The notes beneath the pieces are model-generated. The model made no database searches and was not told the DNA's origin. It saw only the letters and a program-made list of their open reading frames with translations. A program made the position numbers and the translations under genes. From Methylophaga sp. (GTDB lineage: Bacteria > Pseudomonadota > Gammaproteobacteria > Nitrosococcales > Methylophagaceae), in assembly GCA_011053005.1 (NCBI GenBank), contig DRHW01000005.1:62001-126000 (forward strand): a stretch of DNA of 64,000 bases, given 5' to 3'. Below are positions 16,847-26,206 of the stretch, in pieces (position 1 is the first letter of the stretch; every line of letters starts with the position of its first letter).

Positions 16847-17761
16847 ATGAAAAACAGTCTATTTTTATACCGTTCTTACTGTTATGGATTGGTCGCCGCA
16901 TTAATCATCGGCACCAGTATTTTTATCTACAATGGTAATACTAAAGCGACCAGTGAGATCAGTTGGCTGGATGTGTTTTCTGAAGGCGGCATGGTGTTAC
17001 TAGCCACGTTTTGGTTGATTCTATTATTACGTAGCAGACCGGCTGGGCGGGTCACCCAATTATTAGCCCTAGGGTTATGCGGTATTGTTTTTTCATGGTC
17101 AATGGACTTTCTAGATGAGTTTTTACGTTTACCTTCAACTCTATTCTGGCGTCATTGGTTAGAAAGTCTGCCAATACCTGCATCATTATTATTTTTAAGT
17201 ATTGGTATCTATCATTGGCATCAAGAAGAAATGGCCATCAGCGCACAAATGGTGAAGCGCGAACGCTATTTTAGGGAGCACCGCTTTTTTGACAAGTTAA
17301 TTCCTGTAGGTAGTGCAGCGTATCTACGTGAACAGCTAAAGCTATCACTTAGCGAAGCTAAAAAAGAACAGCAAGCACTGGCACTTATTGCGATTGATAT
17401 TAATGACTTTAGTGCAATTAACCGGATTCATGGCAGTGAAGAAGGTGATCATATCTTGCAATTACTATGTCAATTATTACTTATTAACCTGCGAGATGAT
17501 GATTTGATCTGCCGCCTTGCCGGTGATCGTTTTGTGGTTATTTTAAGTAATACCGACGAACATGAAGCGAATGAAACGAGTCGCGATTTACAACGTGCCG
17601 TAGCCAACTTCACTTATCGTAATAAACAAACTAATCAACGGATAACGCTGTCTGCATCGGTTGCTGTCACGATGGCGCAGACAGATGATTCTGATTCCTT
17701 AATAAAACGTTTGAACCTTAATTTGGCCAATGTTAAACAACTTATACAACATGCTGTTTAA
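16847..17761 (+). CDS. Membrane protein with degenerate GGDEF domain
   Basis: A 304-residue protein with four predicted membrane helices in the first 125 residues (about 12-28, 44-62, 72-90, 104-122), a short linker, and a C-terminal diguanylate-cyclase fold (about 145-300). The fold shows IAIDINDFSAINRIHGSEEGD, but the signature GGDEF reads AGDRF, in RLAGDRFVVIL. The metal aspartate survives, while the first glycine and the glutamate are changed, so c-di-GMP synthesis is doubtful and a sensing or binding role is more likely. The AraC regulator starts two bases after its stop, so the two are one transcription unit. Confidence 0.82.
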   Translation: MKNSLFLYRSYCYGLVAALIIGTSIFIYNGNTKATSEISWLDVFSEGGMVLLATFWLILLLRSRPAGRVTQLLALGLCGIVFSWSMDFLDEFLRLPSTLFWRHWLESLPIPASLLFLSIGIYHWHQEEMAISAQMVKRERYFREHRFFDKLIPVGSAAYLREQLKLSLSEAKKEQQALALIAIDINDFSAINRIHGSEEGDHILQLLCQLLLINLRDDDLICRLAGDRFVVILSNTDEHEANETSRDLQRAVANFTYRNKQTNQRITLSASVAVTMAQTDDSDSLIKRLNLNLANVKQLIQHAV

Positions 17762-17763
17762 TA

Positions 17764-18792
17764 ATGGTTATTGAGCAAAAAATTCGATCTTATGATATCG
17801 ATACCGCCTTTATACCCGCTCACTACCAGCCAGCTATCCTAATTCATCAGGCTTTATCACGTGATATCGATAGCCGCCAATTATTACGTGGCACACGTAT
17901 TCGCCTAGACGATATTGAATCATCTGATACCTTAATTAGCCCCGATCAATACTTGACACTTATTGCCAATAGTCGAAAATTATTAGCCGCTGATGACACA
18001 AGCTTTATGTATGCTCAGCAGCTATTGCCAGGGGCTTTTGGCTTTTGTAGCCAAGCATTACAACAGGCTTCTAATTTTCGCCAAGCAATGGACATTGTCT
18101 GCGAGTTTCATGCGATTTTATCGCCCCTACAAACACCACGCGTTTATGAAACTGACGAACACTTTTGTATTTATTGGCAAGATAGCTGTAGCACTAGAGA
18201 ACATGTCTTTTTAATAGAAGTTGCTATGACAGCCATTATCTCAATGGTGTCATGGTTAGCCCGTGAAAAAGTAAATTGGCAATGTGATTTTACCCACCTA
18301 GAACCTGATTATATCGAACAGTATTGGGTTAATATCGGACACGATTTAAGCTTCAACCAACAAATGAACTGCATGCGCTTGTCTAAATCTTGGGTCGACA
18401 AACCATGGCCCAATCCGGCTCCACTGAGTATTCAAGCGAGCCTAAGAGAGAGTCGAAAGCAATTGGCCCAACTGAAAAGCCATCAAAGTTTTCTAGACCA
18501 AATCTATAACTATATCTTTACGAATATTTCCAAACCTCTCAATCTAGATAAAGTGTCGATGGCCTTTGATATTAGTCCCGCATCGATGAAACGTAAGCTA
18601 AAAAAACACGACACCACATTCCAAGAACAAATTGATTTAGCGAGAAAAAACACTGCCATTTATTTGTATAGCGTTAAACATTTCAATAATCAGCAAATTG
18701 CTGAATATTTGTGTTTTAACGATATGAATAATTTTAGACGTGCATTCAAACGCTGGACAGGGATATCACCTTATATCTTGTTTGCTCAATAA
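17764..18792 (+). CDS. AraC-family transcriptional regulator
   Basis: A 342-residue regulator. The N-terminal 200 residues match the arabinose-binding-like domain of the OruR/PA-type AraC subfamily (RGTRIRLDDIES, LLPGAFGFCSQALQQASNFRQAMDI). The C-terminal 100 hold two helix-turn-helix motifs (LNLDKVSMAFDISPASMKRKL and NQQIAEYLCFNDMNNFRRAFKRWTGISPY). Co-translation with the degenerate GGDEF membrane protein suggests that the pair senses one signal, and the divergent phytase operon is an obvious candidate target. That link is inference; no operator was identified. Confidence 0.9.
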   Translation: MVIEQKIRSYDIDTAFIPAHYQPAILIHQALSRDIDSRQLLRGTRIRLDDIESSDTLISPDQYLTLIANSRKLLAADDTSFMYAQQLLPGAFGFCSQALQQASNFRQAMDIVCEFHAILSPLQTPRVYETDEHFCIYWQDSCSTREHVFLIEVAMTAIISMVSWLAREKVNWQCDFTHLEPDYIEQYWVNIGHDLSFNQQMNCMRLSKSWVDKPWPNPAPLSIQASLRESRKQLAQLKSHQSFLDQIYNYIFTNISKPLNLDKVSMAFDISPASMKRKLKKHDTTFQEQIDLARKNTAIYLYSVKHFNNQQIAEYLCFNDMNNFRRAFKRWTGISPYILFAQ

Positions 18793-18876
18793 ATAAACGA
18801 CATCAGTTTTGAGATCGGGATAATCTTGACCATATCTTCTAGCACCACTCATCATTATTTAACTATGCAGCAACCG

Positions 18877-20136
18877 CTAAACAAACAGGCCAGCGCTGTA
18901 GCCTGAAGACCATGCCCATTGGAAATTATAGCCGCCTAAGTGCCCTGTTACATCCAACACTTCGCCGATAAAATAGAGTCCTGCTTGCTGTTTAGCTTCC
19001 ATTGTTTTGGAGCTAATGCCATCAGTATCAACCCCACCTAGCGTGACTTCCGCTGTTCTATAACCTTCGGTCGCCGACGGTTTTAAAATCCAACTATTAA
19101 GATGTTCGCCAATGGTTGTTAACTGTTTATCACTAAATTCAGCTAAAGCTAAATTTGCAGCATTAGGCCACCACAAAGCTTGTAACTCACTCACCAAGGT
19201 CTTCGATAATTTATAACTTAAGATGGTTTTTAACTGACTTTTACCATGTTGCTGTTTTGCTTCTAGTAGCCATTTTGTTGCATCAAAATGAGGCAATAAA
19301 TCGATCGTTATCTCATCACCGGGCGACCAGTAATTAGATATCTGCAAGATAACAGGGCCACTGATCCCACGATGAGTAAATAATATATTTTCCGTGAATG
19401 ATCGGCCATTGCAGCTCACAACGACCTCTAAAGCCAATCCAGCTAAACGTTCGCAAACCGGCTTCATCGCATCACTAAACATGAAAGGCACTAACCCCGC
19501 TTGTCGTTCCGTCAGTGCCAAAGAAAATTGCTTTGCAATGTCATAACCCACGCCACTACCACCTAGAGAAGGAATAGACAATGCGCCGGTGGCAACCACA
19601 ACCGACTCGCTTTCAACTGTAAATTTACTGTCCGCTTGTGAAATATTTAGGCGATAACGGTTACGTTTATTATTAGTGGAAGATTGATTTGAGTCGACTG
19701 AGTCATTAGCCACTAATGATGTGATAGCATTAAAGTCACAACCCGTTTTAATCTCAACACCCGCAGCTTCGCATTCCGCCAGCAACATCGCCAAAATTTC
19801 TTTTGCCGAATTTTTACAGAATAACTGACTATGCGACCGTTCTTCATACTCAATATCATAACGCTCAACCATAGCGATAAAATCCCACTGGCTATAACGT
19901 GTTAGTGCCGCCTTACAAAAATGTGGGTTCTTTGAAATGAAATTGTCGGCTTCAACAAAATGATTGGTGAAATTACAACGACCACCACCTGACATTAAGA
20001 TCTTCTTACCCACTTTATTGGCTTTTTCTAACACCAATACGCTTCGCCCACGCTGGGCAGCCGTAAACGCGCAGAATAAACCTGATGCACCAGCACCTAA
20101 AATAATGACATCGTAATTTTTTGAAGAGGGTTTCAC
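18877..20136 (-). CDS. NAD(P)/FAD-dependent oxidoreductase, HI0933/YhiN family
   Basis: A 419-residue flavoprotein of the HI0933-like family (also called BaiN/RdsA). The FAD fold starts with IILGAGASGLFCA (about 10-22), the family block KKILMSGGGRCNFTN follows at about 43-57, and the C-terminus ends VTGHLGGYNFQWAWSSG, the usual FAD-closing motif. The physiological substrate is unsettled across the family. The gene lies downstream of tRNA-Met on the same strand, behind that gene's terminator, and is likely transcribed alone. Confidence 0.9.
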   Translation of the reverse strand: MKPSSKNYDVIILGAGASGLFCAFTAAQRGRSVLVLEKANKVGKKILMSGGGRCNFTNHFVEADNFISKNPHFCKAALTRYSQWDFIAMVERYDIEYEERSHSQLFCKNSAKEILAMLLAECEAAGVEIKTGCDFNAITSLVANDSVDSNQSSTNNKRNRYRLNISQADSKFTVESESVVVATGALSIPSLGGSGVGYDIAKQFSLALTERQAGLVPFMFSDAMKPVCERLAGLALEVVVSCNGRSFTENILFTHRGISGPVILQISNYWSPGDEITIDLLPHFDATKWLLEAKQQHGKSQLKTILSYKLSKTLVSELQALWWPNAANLALAEFSDKQLTTIGEHLNSWILKPSATEGYRTAEVTLGGVDTDGISSKTMEAKQQAGLYFIGEVLDVTGHLGGYNFQWAWSSGYSAGLFV

Positions 20137-20228
20137 TGCGACTTTATCCGAAAATTATTAATATCATCACTCCACATGCTTAACCAGCAGTGCCTTATAA
20201 ATGGCAACTTCTAAAGCCCAGATACACG

Positions 20229-20251
20229 AAACCCCGCACTGGGCGGGGTTT
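20229..20251 (-). terminator. Terminator downstream of tRNA-Met
   Basis: A GC-rich 9-bp stem (AAACCCCGC with GCGGGGTTT) around a five-base loop lies 34 bases past the tRNA 3' end. The stem is near-symmetrical and could also work on the plus strand, where it is followed by TTAGG. Confidence 0.7.
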
Positions 20252-20284
20252 TAGGTGTTCGCTAAATGGTAACGATAGTATAAC

Positions 20285-20361
20285 TGGTGGCTATACCTAG
20301 ATTCGAACTAGGGACCCCATCATTATGAGTGATGTGCTCTAACCAGCTGAGCTATATAGCC
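20285..20361 (-). tRNA. tRNA-Met (CAT), elongator
   Basis: A 77-nt cloverleaf can be folded from the minus strand: acceptor GGCTATA/TATAGCC, D arm GCTCAGCTGGTTAGAGC, anticodon stem CATCA/TGATG with loop CTCATAA (anticodon CAT), T arm CCTAG-TTCGAAT-CTAGG, and an encoded CCA end. The anticodon arm and D arm match the E. coli elongator tRNA-Met rather than the initiator (acceptor base pair 1-72 is paired) or the lysidine-modified tRNA-Ile2. Confidence 0.95.
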
Positions 20362-20375
20362 ATACCAAGCGAAGC

Positions 20376-20404
20376 ATTTTACGATGTCATAAATAAAACA
20401 TCAA
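20376..20404 (-). promoter_or_regulatory. Sigma-70 promoter of tRNA-Met
   Basis: TTGATG (20404-20399), a spacer of exactly 17 bases, and TAAAAT (20381-20376), followed by a GC-rich discriminator GCTTCGC. That discriminator is typical of growth-rate and stringently controlled stable-RNA promoters. Confidence 0.75.
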
Positions 20405-20421
20405 GAAATTACTTTAAATAT

Positions 20422-21462
20422 TTATAACCAATCAGATAATAAGACACCAACACCGATACTATTCGAGTAAGCATCGTAATCAATAAGGCTTTCACCATAC
20501 CCATTAAACCACTGAACATAGCCCTTTACATTCTTTGATAAAGGGAAGCTATAGTTTAACTGGAATGCACCATGATTATCATTGTCACTTAGGTTGTTTC
20601 TAATCATAAAATCTAAGTTTTTATTACCCATTTTATATAGGCCACTAAACTCAAAATTACCTAAATAATCATCGATATCTGGATTATTATCATCTTTAGT
20701 GCTTTCAGGGATCCGCCACCATGGTTTCGCAGAGAAGAACCAATTACCTTTTTCAAAGATAAAATCAGCATACACTCTATTCCAGCTTCGAGATAACGTG
20801 CCTGCTTGACCATTTGATTGATGAACTAAACCTGTACGAATAACTGAGTTATGAAAGCCAAACAGCGTCATATCATTTCTAAACGATAACCACATTTCAG
20901 GCTCGTGATCCGACTCTCTAAAGGGTGAAGAGCCTGCTTTATTAAACTGTTGCCAGAACGATCGATTGGTATAAGCAGCAAAAAGGTCACCATAACCATA
21001 AATCAAACCACGAGCAAGTGGAACTTTAAGACTCAATTGAAACTTAGTTTCCCATGGCTGAAAATTTACATTTCTATCAGGGAATGCTTCTTTAAACGGT
21101 TGCTCATTTGCCGATGCCAAATTATTACTAATAATGATGTAGTTAGGCTTGTGCGGAAGAAGTGAGAACGGACTGTTGTGCTCTGACTCAAATGTTAATC
21201 GACGCGCTAAGGCTGACTCTACGGTCACTGCACCTTCATCCACAGCAGGAGTAACCGCTACTTCGCCATCCTTCTTTTCAGTGTCATCTTCAATACGTAT
21301 CACTGTTGATGTATCACACAACGCTTTTAGCTCACCTATCGTGACGGAGTCTGATGCCGTCGCCATCTGATTTTGGAGACACTGGTCAATATTTGCTGCG
21401 TCAACAAATTGCATGAAGAAAAATCCCCAGCAACCGGCCAACATACTCATCGTAAATTTCAT
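20422..21462 (-). CDS. pldA: Outer-membrane phospholipase A (PldA/OMPLA)
   Basis: PldA is a 12-strand outer-membrane barrel that hydrolyses misplaced phospholipids. The 346-residue protein has a signal peptide (cleavage near VDA-AN, 23). The active site is HQSNG with H214 and S216, and N228 in SRSWNR, the same arrangement as the His-Ser-Asn triad of the E. coli enzyme. The N-terminal 85 residues before LTFESEHNSPFSLLPHKPNY are an extension with an acidic low-complexity stretch (IEDDTEKKDGEV), making it longer than the 289-residue E. coli protein. Strands alternate to the C-terminal SDWL. Confidence 0.93.
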   Translation of the reverse strand: MKFTMSMLAGCWGFFFMQFVDAANIDQCLQNQMATASDSVTIGELKALCDTSTVIRIEDDTEKKDGEVAVTPAVDEGAVTVESALARRLTFESEHNSPFSLLPHKPNYIIISNNLASANEQPFKEAFPDRNVNFQPWETKFQLSLKVPLARGLIYGYGDLFAAYTNRSFWQQFNKAGSSPFRESDHEPEMWLSFRNDMTLFGFHNSVIRTGLVHQSNGQAGTLSRSWNRVYADFIFEKGNWFFSAKPWWRIPESTKDDNNPDIDDYLGNFEFSGLYKMGNKNLDFMIRNNLSDNDNHGAFQLNYSFPLSKNVKGYVQWFNGYGESLIDYDAYSNSIGVGVLLSDWL

Positions 21463-21514
21463 TTTAATTTAATCCAAAAAATCAGTTAGTTACTCATATT
21501 CTCAGTATTATTCA

Positions 21515-22654
21515 TTATTTTAGACGAACATTAAACCGTAATAATAAAGCAATCAATAGAAATGCCGCTTGCCCTAATACGAAGTATAACCATTCGGCAT
21601 TTAATAGCGGCACCGCGACACTTGCGACCATCGCACAAATCGACATTTGAATGAAACTTTGCATCGCTGATGCTGCACCACGATTATCAGGAAAACAGTC
21701 TAAAGCCAAAATTGTTACGGCTGGCATAATGATCGCCATACCCAGTGAATACAGCACCAATGGCGGAATAACCGTCATGATTTTTGCATCAAAAAACCAA
21801 ACCAACATCATATTACTAATAACCGCTGTCAGCATTATGGCAAGCCCCAAGGTAATTGTTCTTAACGTGGGCCAGTAATGTGCCAAACGACTACTGATAT
21901 AAGAACCCAACATCATGCCGCCAACCATAGGTATAAATTGCAGACTAAAATCATGACGATCAAGCCCTAAAAAGTCGTAAATAACGGTTGGTGCGCCAGC
22001 GATGTAGAGAAATAAGCCTGCAAAGGCAAATGAGACCGAAAATACTAATGCTAAAAATCGACCATGCACTAACATTTGAGCATACGTTTTAATCACTGCA
22101 AGCGGGTGTGCTGATTGTCGCCGCGATCGACTCAGCGTTTCATCCACAAACAGGACCAATACAATTAATAAACCGCCCAAACTAGTCAAAAACCAGAAGA
22201 TACTATGCCAGCCCCACTCATCATATAACCAAGCACCTACCAGCGGCGCAATAGCGGGTGCAATGGCAAACATCAACATGACATGAGACATTGCCTTATG
22301 TGCATTTTGTGCAGAATAGGCATCACGGATCATCGCTCGACCTGCGACTAAACCACCACTCGCAGCTAAACCTTGCAAAATGCGTAGTAGCAGAAAACTA
22401 TCGATATCTTTAGCTAAAGCACAACCTACCGATGCCAAAACATAAATGATGGAACTACCTAAAATAACAAGTCGACGACCAATACGATCTGATAAAGGCC
22501 CCCAAAATAAAGTTGAAATAGCAAACGCCGCCAAATAAGCACCTAGACTTTGTGAAAGCGTCGCTCGCCCGACACCAAATTCGGCTTCAATACCAGGAAA
22601 TGCAGGCAAGTAAGCATCAATGCTAAAAGGTGCCAGCATCGATAATAAGGCCAC
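21515..22654 (-). CDS. Bcr/CflA-family MFS drug exporter
   Basis: A 12-helix major-facilitator exporter of the Bcr/CflA branch, which expels antibiotics or small metabolites by proton antiport. Signatures are APFSIDAYLPAFP in helix 1, GPLSDRIGRR in the loop between helices 2 and 3, and LQGLAASGG in helix 4. GTG 22654 is the only conventional start in the open frame, but it clips helix 1 and has no ribosome site. The frame stays open upstream with a family-like NKTVSPHITIIV, and an ATC at 22693 sits eight bases after GGA, so the real start may be non-canonical (392 residues). Confidence 0.87.
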   Translation of the reverse strand: MALLSMLAPFSIDAYLPAFPGIEAEFGVGRATLSQSLGAYLAAFAISTLFWGPLSDRIGRRLVILGSSIIYVLASVGCALAKDIDSFLLLRILQGLAASGGLVAGRAMIRDAYSAQNAHKAMSHVMLMFAIAPAIAPLVGAWLYDEWGWHSIFWFLTSLGGLLIVLVLFVDETLSRSRRQSAHPLAVIKTYAQMLVHGRFLALVFSVSFAFAGLFLYIAGAPTVIYDFLGLDRHDFSLQFIPMVGGMMLGSYISSRLAHYWPTLRTITLGLAIMLTAVISNMMLVWFFDAKIMTVIPPLVLYSLGMAIIMPAVTILALDCFPDNRGAASAMQSFIQMSICAMVASVAVPLLNAEWLYFVLGQAAFLLIALLLRFNVRLK

Positions 22655-22693
22655 TATAATGGTGATATGTGGACTAACAGTTTTATTATTGAT

Positions 22694-23000
22694 AGTGAAG
22701 TTCCATAAAGATGAAGTAAAAACGGTCGATAATTAAGGGCCGATCATAAACTGAGAGAATGACAATTTGAAGTGACATCACATTTTATCGAGAGCTCAGC
22801 AATTTGAACTTACTTGCTGGAAAAAAACAATTTTATTTTTGTTACACTTTTAGCTCGCCAAAATAGCAAGTAAGCTGTATTTCATAAGTAAAATAATCTA
22901 TTTTTTATGACGGAAAATATAAACATCCGTCTCTCCAAAATGAGTTTTACTTACTCATTAAAATGGACATGAAAGTCCCAACCTGAAGGATAAGTCTACG
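22694..23000. other. Divergent non-coding region between the MFS exporter and arfB
   Basis: No ORF of interest. It holds a 7-bp inverted repeat (AATGAGT at 22939-22945 and ACTCATT at 22953-22959), a tiny GGAC/GTCC hairpin near 22970, and the arfB ribosome site AAGGA. The first repeat has no U tract and its purpose is unclear. Confidence 0.5.
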
Positions 23001-23414
23001 GTGTTACAGATCTCAGCCAATGTTTCATTACCCGATGATGAGATAGAACTCACCGCCATCCGCGCTCAAGGTGCTGGCGGGCAAAATGTAAATAAAGTGT
23101 CATCGGCGATTCATCTACGGTTTGATATTACTGCCTCGTCATTGCCTGATTTTTATAAAGAACGTTTGTTAGCATTACGCGATCAACGGATCAGTAAAGA
23201 AGGCATCATTGTCGTCAAAGCCCAGCGATTTCGTACCCAAGAAAAAAACCGACAAGAAGCGCTCGAACGTTTAAAAGAAATGATCAAATCAGCCGTTATT
23301 GTGCAAAAAATACGACGTGCAACCAAAGCTACAAAAGGTTCACAAAAAAGACGAATGGATCGTAAAACTCAGCGTGGCAAAACCAAAGCCTTACGCGGCA
23401 AAGTATCTGACTAA
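23001..23414 (+). CDS. arfB: Ribosome-rescue peptidyl-tRNA hydrolase ArfB
   Basis: ArfB (YaeJ) enters the empty A site of ribosomes stalled on broken mRNAs and hydrolyses the peptidyl-tRNA. The 137-residue protein has the catalytic GGQ at 26-28 (RAQGAGGQNVNKV) but lacks the codon-recognition domains of true release factors. The C-terminal tail is strongly basic (KATKGSQKRRMDRKTQRGKTKALRGK), the part that lies in the mRNA channel. The start is GTG with AAGGA upstream. A DUF188 gene follows after 47 bases. Confidence 0.95.
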   Translation: MLQISANVSLPDDEIELTAIRAQGAGGQNVNKVSSAIHLRFDITASSLPDFYKERLLALRDQRISKEGIIVVKAQRFRTQEKNRQEALERLKEMIKSAVIVQKIRRATKATKGSQKRRMDRKTQRGKTKALRGKVSD

Positions 23415-23461
23415 GTTAAAATAAACATCGATCAATCATCCTTAAACGAGAACCAACTATT

Positions 23462-23914
23462 ATGAAAATATGGGTAGATGCCGATGCCTGTCCCGGTGTC
23501 ATTAAAGATATTTTATTTCGCGCGGCTGAGCGAACCAACGTTCAAATGACGCTGGTTGCTAACCACAGCATGCGTATTCCGCCATCCAGTTATATTAATT
23601 TTCTGCATGTCACACAAGGATTTGATGTCGCTGATAATGAAATTGTACAGCGACTTTCCGCTGGTGACTTAGTAATAACGGGTGATATTCCACTGGCATC
23701 TGAAGTCATCGATAAAGGGGCACATGCGCTTAATCCGCGTGGCGAGTTATATACCACCGATAATATTAAAGCACGGCTCAGCATGAGAGATTTAATGGAA
23801 ACATTACGGGATAACGGCATCAATACTGGTGGGCCCGCGCCATTAAGCCAAAGTGATCGCCAAGCCTTTGCTAATCAATTAGATAGTTTTCTTACTAAAC
23901 ATCACTCGCGCTAA
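23462..23914 (+). CDS. DUF188 (YaiI/YqxD family) protein
   Basis: A 150-residue member of the DUF188 family, which has a PIN-like nuclease fold by structural comparison but no settled function. Family blocks are [21 protein letters not shown] at the N-terminus, [26 protein letters not shown] in the middle, and [19 protein letters not shown] at the end. The aspartates of VDADACP, DVADNE and TGDIPLA are placed like PIN metal ligands. It follows arfB in the same direction and converges on arsJ. Confidence 0.9.
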   Translation: MKIWVDADACPGVIKDILFRAAERTNVQMTLVANHSMRIPPSSYINFLHVTQGFDVADNEIVQRLSAGDLVITGDIPLASEVIDKGAHALNPRGELYTTDNIKARLSMRDLMETLRDNGINTGGPAPLSQSDRQAFANQLDSFLTKHHSR

Positions 23915-23936
23915 GCCAATCAAGTATTCAGTTCAT

Positions 23937-25175
23937 TTAACGTTCTAAAGCTAAACCATCTCTATTTCTAGGTAATTTTGTCGACAATAAAGCCGCAGCA
24001 GCGATCAATAAAGAAGACGTGATTAAACAGCCAATTAAACTATATTGTTGATAAATCAAACCTGATAAAACCGTACCGACTAATCGTCCACCCGCATTCG
24101 CCATATAATAAAACCCGACATTCATCGCGACCTTATCATGGTCGGACCATTCAACGATAAGATAAGAATGCACAGCTGAATTCAGTGCAAATACAACCGC
24201 AAACAAACTTAAACCAATAATGATGACACTAGCTGGATCAAATTCTTGATAGAGTGCGAAAGCCATCCCTGCCGGTAAGAACAATAATAAAACAGCTAAA
24301 TGCTGTGTTGTTTTACCATCAGGAGAATGCCCTTGTTTTTTGTTTTTGAGCAATCTAGGTGCTGCCGCTTGTAATAGACCATAGCCAATAATCCACAAAG
24401 CAAAAAAACTACCAACTTGTGCAAAATCCCAGTTCAAGGTTGAGGTTAAATAAACCGGTAGACCAACCACAAACCAAACATCGCGTGAACCAAACAAAAA
24501 GAACCGAGCAGCGGATAACCAATTAATCGCCGGATCATTAGCAAAGACCTGTGTAAATTTGGCTTTAGTTTTTGTCTTACCAAGATCATCGGGCAATAAA
24601 AACCACGTCAGTAATAAAACAGCAAATAATCCAGCAGCTAAGACATATAAAGCGCCTTTAAAGCCATACGCTGATAATAATAAACCGCCCAAGAAAAACC
24701 CAACGCCTTTTAAGGTATTTTTGGAGCCCGTTAAAATCGCAATCCATTTGAATAATCGATTTGAGCCCTTATTGTCGGTTGCTGTTGGCACAAATAATTT
24801 AACGCTGGCTTTGGCACTCATTTTATTGAGATCTTTGGCAATGCCTGACAAAGCTTGAGCGGCCATGACATAGACAATCGTCAAATATTCTGTCGGCACA
24901 GTCAGCATTAATAATGCAAAGACTTGTAATAACATCCCGACATGCATCGTCGTATTCAGGCCAAATCGTGCGCCTAACCAGCCTCCGACCAAATTAGTGA
25001 TAATGCCAAAAAACTCATAAAACAAAAACAAACTGGCAATGGCTAGTGGCGTGTAACCAAGCTGATGAAAATACAACACCACCAGCATCCTAATCGCACC
25101 ATCAGTCAGAGTAAAAGCCCAATAACTACCGGTTATTACGGCATAATTTCGTATATTATTGGCAGTCGTATTCAT
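23937..25175 (-). CDS. arsJ: 1-arseno-3-phosphoglycerate exporter ArsJ
   Basis: ArsJ is an MFS permease that expels 1-arseno-3-phosphoglycerate, which then breaks down outside to arsenate. The 412-residue protein has the family N-terminus NIRNYAVITGSYWAFTLTDGAIRMLVVLYFHQLGY and 12 hydrophobic segments. The identification is secured by context: the gene begins two bases after the gapdh partner stop, with arsR at the head of the operon. This gives resistance to arsenate specifically, without reduction to arsenite. Confidence 0.95.
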   Translation of the reverse strand: MNTTANNIRNYAVITGSYWAFTLTDGAIRMLVVLYFHQLGYTPLAIASLFLFYEFFGIITNLVGGWLGARFGLNTTMHVGMLLQVFALLMLTVPTEYLTIVYVMAAQALSGIAKDLNKMSAKASVKLFVPTATDNKGSNRLFKWIAILTGSKNTLKGVGFFLGGLLLSAYGFKGALYVLAAGLFAVLLLTWFLLPDDLGKTKTKAKFTQVFANDPAINWLSAARFFLFGSRDVWFVVGLPVYLTSTLNWDFAQVGSFFALWIIGYGLLQAAAPRLLKNKKQGHSPDGKTTQHLAVLLLFLPAGMAFALYQEFDPASVIIIGLSLFAVVFALNSAVHSYLIVEWSDHDKVAMNVGFYYMANAGGRLVGTVLSGLIYQQYSLIGCLITSSLLIAAAALLSTKLPRNRDGLALER

Positions 25176-25177
25176 TA

Positions 25178-26191
25178 TTAGATTGTCCGAGCAATCATAT
25201 GAGCAATATCAATCATACGGTTCACATAGCCCCATTCATTGTCATACCACGCTAATATTTTCACTTGCGTACCATTAATTACCATCGTCGATGGCGCATC
25301 AATAATTGCTGAGCGGGGATCATTCGTATAATCAGCTGACACTAAAGGCCGCCTTTCATAGCCTAAAACAGGCTTCAATGAATTTTCTGCAGCCGCTTTA
25401 AATAAGCCATTCACTTCTTCGGCACTGGTTTCTGTGTTGGACTCAAACACGAAATCGGTCAGAGAACCATTTAATAAAGGGACACGCACAGCTAAACCAT
25501 TCAACTTGCCAGCTAACTCAGGGAAGATCTTGGTAATCGCCTTGGCCGATCCCGTTGTTGTTGGAATCAATGATTGACCACAAGCACGTGCACGGCGTAA
25601 ATCTTTATGGCCTTTATCAACAATCGTTTGTGTATTGGTGATGTTGTGAATCGTGGTCATCGAACCATGTTTAATACCTAATGATTCATGCATAACCTTA
25701 ACTATTGGCGCTAGACAATTTGTCGTGCACGATGCCGCCGTCACAATATGATGCTGTGCAGGATCGTATTTATCGTGATTAACACCATAAACAATATTAA
25801 GAGCGGGATCAGGACAAGGTTCTGATACCAGTACTTTTTTAATTCCTTGATCTAAATAGGTTTGCAGTTGCTCTGGTGTCTTGAACTTTCCTGTGCATTC
25901 CAAAACCAAATCAATATCATAATCTGCCCAATTAACCTCTTCAGGCGAACTGCAATGACTAAAACTAACGTGCTGATTATCAATCTGTATCTGATTCTCT
26001 GTACTGGATATTGTTTTATCTTGCCCCCAACGGCCATGCACTGAATCAAATTGCAGTAAATGAGCATGACAAGCGGCATCGCCTTTTATCTCATTAATAT
26101 GTACAAACTCGAGCTCATCACTCTCCCAACCCGCTTGCAAAGCCAGCTTGCCCATCCGTCCAAAACCATTAATTCCTACCCGTATTGCCAT
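25178..26191 (-). CDS. gapdh (ars): ArsJ-associated glyceraldehyde-3-phosphate dehydrogenase
   Basis: This GAPDH uses arsenate in place of phosphate to make 1-arseno-3-phosphoglycerate for ArsJ to export. The 337 residues hold the NAD site [12 protein letters not shown] (3-14), the nucleophile C155 in AASCTTNC with its partner histidine in the [11 protein letters not shown] segment, and the C-terminal WYDNEWGY. It differs in length and composition from the glycolytic enzyme mainly in insertions. Its position in the arsR-gapdh-arsJ operon shows it is the arsenate version and not the central metabolic gene. Confidence 0.94.
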   Translation of the reverse strand: MAIRVGINGFGRMGKLALQAGWESDELEFVHINEIKGDAACHAHLLQFDSVHGRWGQDKTISSTENQIQIDNQHVSFSHCSSPEEVNWADYDIDLVLECTGKFKTPEQLQTYLDQGIKKVLVSEPCPDPALNIVYGVNHDKYDPAQHHIVTAASCTTNCLAPIVKVMHESLGIKHGSMTTIHNITNTQTIVDKGHKDLRRARACGQSLIPTTTGSAKAITKIFPELAGKLNGLAVRVPLLNGSLTDFVFESNTETSAEEVNGLFKAAAENSLKPVLGYERRPLVSADYTNDPRSAIIDAPSTMVINGTQVKILAWYDNEWGYVNRMIDIAHMIARTI

Positions 26192-26206
26192 TGTGAACTC
26201 CCGTTT

